Source: Thalassotalea sp. HSM 43 (GTDB lineage Bacteria > Pseudomonadota > Gammaproteobacteria > Enterobacterales > Alteromonadaceae). Taken from it: DNA of 64,000 bases. The position numbers and the translations under genes are program-made. The notes under the pieces are model-generated. The model was not told the DNA's origin, ran no database searches, and was given only the letters and a program-made list of their open reading frames with translations. Shown piece by piece: positions 7,353 through 14,946 of the stretch; the first letter of the stretch is position 1, and each line of letters opens with the position of its first letter. Location: assembly GCF_004752005.1 (NCBI RefSeq), contig NZ_CP038493.1, positions 3,558,302-3,622,301 of the forward strand. Reading direction: 5' to 3'.

Positions 7353-9329
7353 ATGATAAAAATAAGAAATAAAAGTACTTTTCTCGCATTGTGTATTACA
7401 TCACCCTTACTTTTTCTGTCTGCTTGTGGCGGCGGAGGTGGTGATACGTCAGGGGGGAGTGAAAATACAACAGCACCCAAACCAACCATCGCCTTATCTG
7501 CCAGTTCAACGAGTATAGAAGTTGGCGAGAACACCTTACTTACTTGGTCGAGTAGTCACGCGACAAGTTGCATTGCCTCGGGAGCGTGGAGTGGAGATAA
7601 ATCACTTACAGGCAGTGAAGAAACTGATGTATTTGATGCCGTTGGGAATTACGATTTTGAACTAAGTTGTAGTGGAGAAGGCGGTGAAACCAAAATTAGC
7701 CTACCTATCGCGGTAATAGATATTGTTATATCAGAGCCATCAGAATATCCAAACATATTACTTATCATTGCTGATGATATGGGTAAAGATGCTACCAATG
7801 GTTTTTCAGAAGGCCAAATAAAACCGACTACACCTACGTTAGATGATCTTCAAAATGCGGGTTTATCATTTAATAATTTTTGGAGCTACCCTAGCTGTAC
7901 TCCAACAAGAGCTTCAATGATAACGGGTAAATACGGTGTTAACACTGGCGTGAAATGGGTTGGTGATATATTAGATCCGCAAGAAGTTACCTTACAAAGC
8001 CATATTAATACCCTAACTAATGACCGTTATTCAACTGCGGTAGTCGGTAAATGGCATATTTCAGGAACCGAACCAACCTTAAATCCAGAAGATTTTGGTA
8101 TTAATTTTTACTCAGGGATTATTAGTGGCGCTGTCAATGATTACTACGAGTGGCAAATGTATGAAGATGGTACTACTTCGAGGCAAACAGAATATGCGAC
8201 GACAAAACTAACGAACGTTGCTATTGATTGGATAGCACAGCAGCAAGATAAACCGTGGTTTATGTGGATGGCATACAATGCTCCACATACGCCGTACCAT
8301 GTTCCACCAAACTCTATGCACTCTCAAGGTGATTTACCAGCGTATGAAGATGGTATAGACGCGTTACCCTATTACTTAGCTGCAATAGAAGCGATGGACT
8401 ATCAAATAGGTCGTTTACTCGACAGTATTCCTCAACAAGAATTAGAAAATACCGTAATTATTGTGATGGGTGATAATGGTACGCCTTCGAGTGTTGCGCA
8501 GTCTCCTTATCGGCAGGGAAGTTCAAAAGGTTCAGTGTACCAAGGCGGCGTTAATGTACCATTATTTGTTACAGGTAAAGGCGTAACAAGATCGGGACTC
8601 ATTGAAAACCTTGCCTCTGCGACAGATATATTTAGCACTATTTCAGAAATTGCTGGCATTGATGAACCCAATATCCATGATAGCTTGAGCTTAAAACCGC
8701 TCTTTACTAATGATGTTCAAATTAGAGATTATCAATACGTTGAAAAGGACGATGGCGATGTTGATATGTGGGCGATCAGTGATGGAGAATACAAGCTTAT
8801 CGTGAATGCTGACGGCACCATGAAACTTTACCATTTAGCTTCCGACCCATATGAAGAACAGGAGCTTATAAATAGTGGCTCTTTAAGTGCAGCAGAACAA
8901 GCAATCATTACAGAGCTAGAAGCAGAGCTTGATAACATCAGAAATGGTAATAACAATGGTAATGATCCTGAACCTTTAGAATTTAATACAGGCATGGCCT
9001 TTCTAAACGATACGGGCATAACTTTCGGCTCAAATGAATCGAATAACGGTACTAACTGTACTACAACTATCACAGGCACAAATGGCTTGCTACTGGAACA
9101 AGATTGCAGTCAGGGAAGAAGTGCGACTGTTAATTCCGGTAGTGATGGTGACGGTGGTTTTTATCTTACTCGTATCAATGCCGATGGCAGTGTTTATAGT
9201 GGCAATGGGAACTACGCTTCAGACCCTTGGGCATGTGTTCGTGATGATAGAACAGGCTTGCTATGGGAAGTGAAAACCAGAGATGGTGGCATCCACGACG
9301 CGAATAATTTTTATCGTTGGGGGGCTTAA
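7353..9329 (+). CDS. Arylsulfatase lipoprotein, N-terminal part of a frameshifted sulfatase-DUF1566-peroxidase gene
   Basis: The product starts with a lipoprotein signal (LFLSAC, Cys25) and a Gly-rich spacer, then an Ig-like segment (~45-120). The sulfatase domain (~132-530) has the metal-binding pair in LLIIADDMG, the formylglycine motif SCTPTRASM (Cys182), GKWH and MGDNGTP. Family members hydrolyse sulfate esters after conversion of the Cys to formylglycine; the substrate here is unknown. From ~550 it enters a DUF1566/Lcl_C-type domain (VRDDRTGLLWE), which is cut off by a stop right after a run of six Gs at 9319-9324. The next frame continues the same domain, so this ORF is not complete in itself. 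No sulfatase-maturating enzyme is in the window. Confidence 0.92.
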   Translation: MIKIRNKSTFLALCITSPLLFLSACGGGGGDTSGGSENTTAPKPTIALSASSTSIEVGENTLLTWSSSHATSCIASGAWSGDKSLTGSEETDVFDAVGNYDFELSCSGEGGETKISLPIAVIDIVISEPSEYPNILLIIADDMGKDATNGFSEGQIKPTTPTLDDLQNAGLSFNNFWSYPSCTPTRASMITGKYGVNTGVKWVGDILDPQEVTLQSHINTLTNDRYSTAVVGKWHISGTEPTLNPEDFGINFYSGIISGAVNDYYEWQMYEDGTTSRQTEYATTKLTNVAIDWIAQQQDKPWFMWMAYNAPHTPYHVPPNSMHSQGDLPAYEDGIDALPYYLAAIEAMDYQIGRLLDSIPQQELENTVIIVMGDNGTPSSVAQSPYRQGSSKGSVYQGGVNVPLFVTGKGVTRSGLIENLASATDIFSTISEIAGIDEPNIHDSLSLKPLFTNDVQIRDYQYVEKDDGDVDMWAISDGEYKLIVNADGTMKLYHLASDPYEEQELINSGSLSAAEQAIITELEAELDNIRNGNNNGNDPEPLEFNTGMAFLNDTGITFGSNESNNGTNCTTTITGTNGLLLEQDCSQGRSATVNSGSDGDGGFYLTRINADGSVYSGNGNYASDPWACVRDDRTGLLWEVKTRDGGIHDANNFYRWGA

Positions 9330-11758
9330 CAGCAAAAGATAGAGATAATGAAGATAGAGATGGTGATTACTATGATGACTGGAACAATCTGATTATCGCT
9401 ACCAATGAGGAAAATTTCTGCGGTTATAGTGACTGGAGGGTACCAGATAATGCTCAGTTTATGTCATTAGTAAACTTCGGCAATGGCTTTGGTCCTAACT
9501 CATTTAAAATTGATCAAGGCTATTTTCCTAATGCAACGAGTGACTTTTACTGGACTGCGTCTCCTTATCGCGGTTCGCATGGTGAATTTTATGCTTGGGC
9601 GTTTCAATTAGCCTTTGGTAATAATAAAAATGTTCAGCGTTATCAAGCATCAGCACTCCGCTTAGTTAGGGTGATGGATCCATTTGTTGATAATGTAGAG
9701 CAAACGCCTAATGAACGTTACAAAGTGCATAATGACGGTACAGTGACTGATTTAGCAACCGATCTTATGTGGGCGCAATGTGTTGCAGGCCTTAGCGGGA
9801 TTAACTGTGATAATGGTTCAGCAGAAACCATGGACTGGGCGTTAGCATTAGAGCATGCTCAAACTAGTGAGTTGGCGGGTTATAGTGATTGGCGACTCCC
9901 TAATATTAAAGAACTATACTCATTAGTCGATTTCAACCGTGTTGAGCCTGCTATTAACCTAAATGTTTTTCCATCCACAAGCGTAGATTACACATGGAGT
10001 TCGTCTCCGATGATAGATTTTGCTCAGGATTCTTGGTTTGTAAACTTTAAAGCGGGCTTGAATTGGTTTAAAGGGCGGAGTTCTGACATGTTGGTGAGGC
10101 TTGTGCGTAGCGGCTCGGGTGATAATGAATTAGCTAGTGTTGATCTCCAAAATGGACCGGCCATAGTGGTGGATGATGGTTTAGGCTCACCTGAAGGGGA
10201 AATTGCTCCTGTTGATGCTCATGCTCAAGTGTTAATTGAAGAGCAAGGTTATACGGGCGACCCAACAACGGGGCGTGAATTACCTAGCATTAATGATGAT
10301 AAAGCTCAGCTTGGTAAAGCTTTGTTTTATTCAAAACGATTAAGTGGCGAGTACGACACCGCTTGTGCTTCATGTCATCATCCAGTTTTAGGTGGCGGAG
10401 ATAATTTGTCGTGGCCTGTTGGTTACGATGCAGTTGATGTCTTTCATAACTTCTCTTCTAATACCGTTGGTTCAGGCCGTTATTTTAATGGTAGTGATTC
10501 AAATGAGCTAGCAGGATATCCCCTGATTGGCCGTAATGCGCCAACGATATTTAATATTGGGCTAATGGATCGAGGATTGTTTTGGGATTCACGTATTGAA
10601 AGCGCAAGTAATACCCCAGGTACAAGAGGCACTGATGCGGGTATTATTACGCCAGATTCTGCCAATTTTAACAGCGTAGACAGTAATATTCCTGAAGGCG
10701 CTTCATTAGCCAATGCGCAATCTCGTTTCCCAACGGTAAATCACAATGAAATGCGAGGTGATGAGCCATTAACAGATGATGACAACCAAGCATATCGTGC
10801 AATGTTGGCTGCTCGTTTTGAAGGTGATGCAGAATGGGAAGCACTCTTTCAAACTGCCTATGGTGATTCAGATATTAGTTTTGACCGCATTGCCGAGGCG
10901 CTAGCTACATTTGAAGAGTCTATGGTGTTTACCAAAAATCGTTGGCAGGAATACGTAGCTGCTTTGAAAGGAATTGCAGACAGAAACATTGATGTAATGA
11001 CGCAGAATGAAAAAATTGGCGCGGTGCTGTTTATGACCGCAGGTGACGAAGGAGGCGCGGCGTGTAGTCAATGTCACTCAGGTGATGCGTTCACCGACGA
11101 GAAATTTCATGCCATTGGACTAGGACAAGTAGGGCCGGGTAATAGCGATAGTTCAAGTTTCCCACCCGTGAATAACTCTGACTTTGGTCGTGTTAATATC
11201 ACGGGAGACGTAGGAGATACCTATCATTTTCGTACATCACCTTTATTGAATATCACAGAAACAGGCCCTTACATGCATAATGGCAGTTTATCTACTTTAC
11301 GACAGGTTATGGATGTTTATGGAAATCCGGGAGGAGCTATGAATGACTTGCTTGGAATAAGCACTATTCTTAACGGCAATGCTAGGTTTAATGAAATGGG
11401 AAATGCTGATTATTGTGAGCTAACATCTATCATCGATATTATGGATAAAACCGGCGAAACATGTGAACAGGTTTATAACAATATGAATCCTGATGCATTT
11501 AACAATACGCGTATTTTGTTTCGACAAACGTTTGATGAAACCGTATCGAATTCACCTGCACCTGAAATTGATATTAACACCGAACAATCTGAAAAAGTGA
11601 TTGAATTTATGGGTACGTTAACCGATCCATGTGTGACAGATAGAGAGTGTCTACAGCCTTGGATTTTTGATTTGAGCAATTGGACTACTCACCCTGACTA
11701 TAATGATAATCCTGATTGGATACTTATTGGTGAAGATAAAAACGGTAATGAACTCTAA
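9317..11758 (+). CDS. DUF1566 repeats plus dihaem cytochrome c peroxidase (MauG/CCP-like), C-terminal part of the frameshifted gene
   Basis: The ORF has no credible start of its own: its first codon is a TTG inside the sulfatase ORF, without ribosome-binding site or signal peptide. It continues the interrupted DUF1566 domain (GYSDWRVPD ... ASALRLVRV), followed by a second DUF1566 copy (GYSDWRLPNIKELYSLVD). Then comes a bacterial dihaem cytochrome c peroxidase-like domain with haem motifs CASCH and CSQCH and the typical GPYMHNGSLSTLRQV. Haem attachment needs export, so this half makes sense only when joined to the upstream signal peptide. One extra G in the six-G run would join the frames into ~1,470 residues. 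It may be a sequencing error, a true mutation or slippage; the sequence alone cannot decide. Confidence 0.88.
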   Translation: MGGLTAKDRDNEDRDGDYYDDWNNLIIATNEENFCGYSDWRVPDNAQFMSLVNFGNGFGPNSFKIDQGYFPNATSDFYWTASPYRGSHGEFYAWAFQLAFGNNKNVQRYQASALRLVRVMDPFVDNVEQTPNERYKVHNDGTVTDLATDLMWAQCVAGLSGINCDNGSAETMDWALALEHAQTSELAGYSDWRLPNIKELYSLVDFNRVEPAINLNVFPSTSVDYTWSSSPMIDFAQDSWFVNFKAGLNWFKGRSSDMLVRLVRSGSGDNELASVDLQNGPAIVVDDGLGSPEGEIAPVDAHAQVLIEEQGYTGDPTTGRELPSINDDKAQLGKALFYSKRLSGEYDTACASCHHPVLGGGDNLSWPVGYDAVDVFHNFSSNTVGSGRYFNGSDSNELAGYPLIGRNAPTIFNIGLMDRGLFWDSRIESASNTPGTRGTDAGIITPDSANFNSVDSNIPEGASLANAQSRFPTVNHNEMRGDEPLTDDDNQAYRAMLAARFEGDAEWEALFQTAYGDSDISFDRIAEALATFEESMVFTKNRWQEYVAALKGIADRNIDVMTQNEKIGAVLFMTAGDEGGAACSQCHSGDAFTDEKFHAIGLGQVGPGNSDSSSFPPVNNSDFGRVNITGDVGDTYHFRTSPLLNITETGPYMHNGSLSTLRQVMDVYGNPGGAMNDLLGISTILNGNARFNEMGNADYCELTSIIDIMDKTGETCEQVYNNMNPDAFNNTRILFRQTFDETVSNSPAPEIDINTEQSEKVIEFMGTLTDPCVTDRECLQPWIFDLSNWTTHPDYNDNPDWILIGEDKNGNEL

Positions 11759-11791
11759 TTTAATACGTTTGAACTAAATAACAGCACCTAT

Positions 11792-11830
11792 GAGCGTTAG
11801 GAAATATACTACTTCTGACGCTCTGTTTAA
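11792..11830. terminator. Hairpin between the convergent peroxidase gene and nth
   Basis: A GAGCGTTAG / CTGACGCTC stem (one G-U pair) with a ~14-base loop lies between the two convergent stop codons. The T-tract is weak (TGTTTAATT), so efficiency is uncertain. Confidence 0.5.
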
Positions 11831-11849
11831 TTCGTTTTAAAATATAACT

Positions 11850-12482
11850 TTACTCAGTTTTATCTTTAAACTCGCACAAGTCTTCAATAATACAAGCACC
11901 ACACTTTGGTTTGCGCGCAGTACATACATAACGACCGTGTAGAATTAACCAGTGGTGTACGTCGACTTTGAATTCTTTAGGCACTACTTTAAGAAGCTTT
12001 TGTTCTACTTCAACCACGTTTTTACCCATAGCAAACTTAGTGCGGTTTGAAACGCGGTCGATGTGGGTGTCCACTGCGATTGTCGGCCAGCCAAATGCGG
12101 TATTTAGCACAACGTTTGCAGTTTTTCGGCCAACGCCTGGTAGGGCTTCTAACGCGGCTCTGTCTTCTGGTACTTCACCGCCGTGTAAGTCCACCAACAT
12201 TTGACAGGTTTTCATGGTGTTTTCGGCTTTGGTATTAAACAGGCCAATGGTTTTTATATAGCTTTTTAATTTGTCTAAACCAAGATCAAGAATTGCTTGC
12301 GGGGTATTAGCAACGGCATAAAGCTTATCGGTTGCTTTATTAACACCAACATCGGTCGCTTGGGCGGAAAGTAATACGGCAATAAGCAGCTCAAACGGGG
12401 TGCTAAAGTTAAGCTCAGTGGTCGGGTGTGGATTGTCATCACGCAATCGGGTGAGAATTTCTAATCGTTTTTCTTTATTCAT
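11850..12482 (-). CDS. nth: Endonuclease III (bifunctional DNA glycosylase/AP lyase)
   Basis: This 210-residue base-excision repair enzyme removes oxidised pyrimidines and cleaves at abasic sites. The helix-hairpin-helix LPGVGRKTANVV carries catalytic Lys120; Asp138 is in VDTHIDRV; the [4Fe-4S] cluster cysteines are 187, 194, 197 and 203. All are at the positions of the Escherichia coli enzyme. It is the last gene of the rnf cluster, 49 bases after rnfE, as in many gammaproteobacteria. Its 3' part (11850-12095, from Phe130 on) is repeated as displaced fragments at 2043-4908. This suggests that the present 3' end was supplied by the most recently inserted segment, although the gene itself is complete. 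Confidence 0.98.
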   Translation of the reverse strand: MNKEKRLEILTRLRDDNPHPTTELNFSTPFELLIAVLLSAQATDVGVNKATDKLYAVANTPQAILDLGLDKLKSYIKTIGLFNTKAENTMKTCQMLVDLHGGEVPEDRAALEALPGVGRKTANVVLNTAFGWPTIAVDTHIDRVSNRTKFAMGKNVVEVEQKLLKVVPKEFKVDVHHWLILHGRYVCTARKPKCGACIIEDLCEFKDKTE

Positions 12483-12531
12483 TGTTATTATCGATTTAAC
12501 GCCATTCTATATGTGCATTACGCAAATTCTA

Positions 12532-13236
12532 TTAACCATCAAAGTTAACGCGTACACGCTCAATGCTGCTGCTTTCTTTTGCTGGTTCTTTTTGCTTAAC
12601 ACGGTTGTCGATATAGTTCTTTAAGGCTATTAAAAAGCCCATCGCGATGAAAGCACCCGGCGGTAAAATAGCCAATAAAAATTTGCTATCAAAATGAAAT
12701 ATATCAATACGCAACACAGTTGCCCAATCGCCAAACAATAATTCTGCACCATCAAATAGGGTGCCTTGACCAAGGATTTCGCGTATTGCGCCAAGCACCA
12801 TCAGTACTGCAGCGAATCCAAGTCCCATCATCAAACCATCAAAGCAGGCTTGTTTTAACGGGTTTTTCGATGCATACGCTTCTGCGCGACCGATGATGGC
12901 ACAGTTAGTGACGATAAGCGGTAAGAAAATACCTAATGATTGATATAAACCAAAGGTATAGGCGTTCATCAGCAATTGCACACAGGTTACGAAGGCCGCG
13001 ATGATCAATACAAAGATTGGAATACGCACCTCTTTTGGCACGTAATCACGTATCAAGGAAACCGTGGCATTTGAACACACCAAGACCAATAAGGTTGCCA
13101 GGCCTAAACCAATCGCATTGGTCAGGGTATTGGTTACCGCTAATAAAGGGCATAAGCCGAGAAGTTGCACCAATCCTGGGTTGTTTTTCCAAAGCCCTTG
13201 CCAGGCCAGTTCTTGGTATTCACTACGCTGGGTCAT
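12532..13236 (-). CDS. rnfE: Rnf/Rsx electron transport complex subunit E
   Basis: A polytopic inner-membrane subunit of the Rnf complex, which couples electron transfer between ferredoxin and NADH to ion movement and, in enterobacteria (as Rsx), helps keep SoxR reduced. The sequence matches RnfE/RsxE throughout ([49 protein letters not shown]). I chose the ATG at 13236 because a GGAG box lies just before it and the product [12 protein letters not shown] aligns with known starts. An upstream ATG at 13248 would only lengthen the overlap with rnfG. The 3' end leads into nth. Confidence 0.96.
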   Translation of the reverse strand: MTQRSEYQELAWQGLWKNNPGLVQLLGLCPLLAVTNTLTNAIGLGLATLLVLVCSNATVSLIRDYVPKEVRIPIFVLIIAAFVTCVQLLMNAYTFGLYQSLGIFLPLIVTNCAIIGRAEAYASKNPLKQACFDGLMMGLGFAAVLMVLGAIREILGQGTLFDGAELLFGDWATVLRIDIFHFDSKFLLAILPPGAFIAMGFLIALKNYIDNRVKQKEPAKESSSIERVRVNFDG

Positions 13237-13873
13237 TGATTTCTCCATGACAAGAAGGCTGTACTGACAATAATTGCTGCTTGTGTTTGGCGAAGTAGAT
13301 TTGTGCGTTTTTTACCGCTTGGACGACCGCTCTTGGGGTAATGGTTGCTCCGGTGAATTGATCAAAGCTACCACCGTCTTTCTTTACTGCCCAAGTTAAC
13401 GCATTGTCTTCAGTATAGAAGCGACCGTTAAAATCTAAAATCCAATCGTCTTTACGGGTCTCGATTTTATCACCAAGACCTGGTGTTTCTTTGTGCTTTA
13501 ATACTCGTACGCCACTGAGGCTGCCATCGATATTAATGGCGACCAATAATTCAATGTTGCCATTGTAGCCATTTGGCGCAATGGTGGTTAGGGCGACGGT
13601 TGTTGCGCTGTCATTTACGCGGGCAACGTAGGCGGTTTGCATTTGTTCGCTGCCGAGTAAGTCGGCATCACTAATTAACTGACAATCATTATAGAGATCG
13701 TTATTGCTCTGATCTTTAGCGATCACCTGATGTAACGTATCAAGCAATTGCTTTTGCTGTTGTCTTTCAATTCGATCTTTGGTGCCTAAGCTGACAAGCG
13801 ATACCATGGCTGTACAAGCGACCGCGAAAATGGCGAGTACTTTGGCATTATTTTCTATGGCTTTTTTCATCAA
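13223..13873 (-). CDS. rnfG: Rnf complex subunit G, covalent-FMN protein
   Basis: This 216-residue protein has one N-terminal membrane anchor ([17 protein letters not shown]) and a periplasmic FMN-binding domain. The flavinylation motif DQFTGAT places the phosphoester-linked FMN on Thr177; an ApbE-type transferase is required, and one is encoded at 47198-48178. Motif [10 protein letters not shown] is also typical. The stop lies inside the start of rnfE, indicating translational coupling. RnfG passes electrons along the Rnf chain with RnfD. Confidence 0.96.
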   Translation of the reverse strand: MMKKAIENNAKVLAIFAVACTAMVSLVSLGTKDRIERQQQKQLLDTLHQVIAKDQSNNDLYNDCQLISDADLLGSEQMQTAYVARVNDSATTVALTTIAPNGYNGNIELLVAINIDGSLSGVRVLKHKETPGLGDKIETRKDDWILDFNGRFYTEDNALTWAVKKDGGSFDQFTGATITPRAVVQAVKNAQIYFAKHKQQLLSVQPSCHGEINDPA

Positions 13874-13881
13874 TGATTCTC

Positions 13882-14940
13882 TTACTTGCTTGCCTTGTGA
13901 CCATAGGTACGTGGACGGGTGTATTGATCAATCAATGGCACCATCATGTTGGCCAGTAATACCGCAAAGGCGATGGCGTCCGGATATCCACCAAAGGCAC
14001 GAATAATATAGACCATAAAGGCAATAAAGGCGGCAAATATAACTCGCCCTTTGCGTGTGGTTGACGCGGATACTGGGTCTGTAAGGATGAAAAATGCGCC
14101 TAACATGGTGCCACCACTTAAATAATGGAACATCGTTGAGGCACTGCTATCAGGAGAGATGCTGTAGGCGATAAATGTCACCAACCATAATGTCGCCAAA
14201 AAGCTCGCTGGAATAACCCAGTCGATGGCTTTTCGTGCAATCAGGTATAAACCGCCAATGAAAAAGCCTATGTTTACCCATTCCCAACCAAGCGAGAAGT
14301 GCTCGCCAAATACTGGGCTAGTGATACTTTCTTGTACCGTTAATCCCAAGCTTAAGTCGGTTTTTAAGGTATCTAATGGCGTTGCCATGGTGATACCGTC
14401 AATGTTCATACGCAGTTGTTCAACGGAAAACCCTTCCCAGGTATAGCCTGTTAAAATAACCCATAAGTGATTGAAAAAGCTGATGTCATGGCTCATCAAT
14501 TGTTGCACTGGCTGCCATGAGGTCATCTCAACCGGAAACGATACCAACAACATGACATAGGCGGCCATTGCTGGGTTAAATATGTTGTAACCCAAGCCAC
14601 CATACAATTGTTTGACCACACAGATGGCAAAAATACTGCCGATTACCGTGATCCACCATGGGGCAAGCGAGGGTACCGATATACCGATAAGTAAACCGGT
14701 TAATACCGCAGAGAAGTCACCAACTTGCGCCTTAATATTTTTATCGCGAATGGCTAAAAATGTCACTTCAGCGAGCACAGCAAAGGTGATTGCAAGGGCA
14801 ATTTGAATTAAGGTGCCCGGTCCGAAGAAATAATATTGTGCGGCAATACCGGGTATCGCAGCCATAATCACCGTGCGCATCAAACCCGGAGTTTTCGACT
14901 TGATGTGGTTATGTGGAGAACTTGCTATCCAATAAGCCAT
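13882..14940 (-). CDS. rnfD: Rnf complex subunit D, membrane flavoprotein
   Basis: This 352-residue membrane protein of the NqrB/RnfD family has about ten hydrophobic segments. The FMN attachment site is visible as DGITMATPL with Thr187, the same residue number reported for the Vibrio cholerae protein. Other family marks are YNIFNPAMAAYVMLL and GGTMLGAFFILTDPVSAS. It starts 6 bases after the rnfC stop codon and is followed by rnfG at a gap of 8 bases. Confidence 0.97.
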   Translation of the reverse strand: MAYWIASSPHNHIKSKTPGLMRTVIMAAIPGIAAQYYFFGPGTLIQIALAITFAVLAEVTFLAIRDKNIKAQVGDFSAVLTGLLIGISVPSLAPWWITVIGSIFAICVVKQLYGGLGYNIFNPAMAAYVMLLVSFPVEMTSWQPVQQLMSHDISFFNHLWVILTGYTWEGFSVEQLRMNIDGITMATPLDTLKTDLSLGLTVQESITSPVFGEHFSLGWEWVNIGFFIGGLYLIARKAIDWVIPASFLATLWLVTFIAYSISPDSSASTMFHYLSGGTMLGAFFILTDPVSASTTRKGRVIFAAFIAFMVYIIRAFGGYPDAIAFAVLLANMMVPLIDQYTRPRTYGHKASK

Positions 14941-14946
14941 GGTCAG

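Larger units (their letters stand above)
2043..11849. mobile_element. Stack of three putative cargo elements inserted at the 3' end of nth
   Basis: This span lies between the intact nth stop codon (11850) and the S9 peptidase. It contains repeated, same-orientation copies of the nth 3' portion separating three cargo segments: about 2286-3228 (lipoprotein), 3544-4662 (polysaccharide deacetylase) and 4909-11849 (two-component system plus sulfatase/peroxidase). Three fragments stop at the same nth codon (around Phe130/Gly131) and are flanked by a similar sequence, TACTTTCCTTATCTTT-like when read in the nth sense. That arrangement fits elements that enter within nth, supply a new 3' end and displace the old one. 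No integrase, transposase, direction factor or conjugation gene is present, so the mechanism and the term element are inferences. Confidence 0.5.

Noticed and set aside
2043-11849. A classical prophage, ICE or IS element
   Set aside because: No integrase, transposase, terminal inverted repeats, phage structural or conjugation gene was found.
12400-12624. Plus-strand ORFs across the nth/rnfE region
   Set aside because: They are antisense shadows of well-supported genes on the minus strand.
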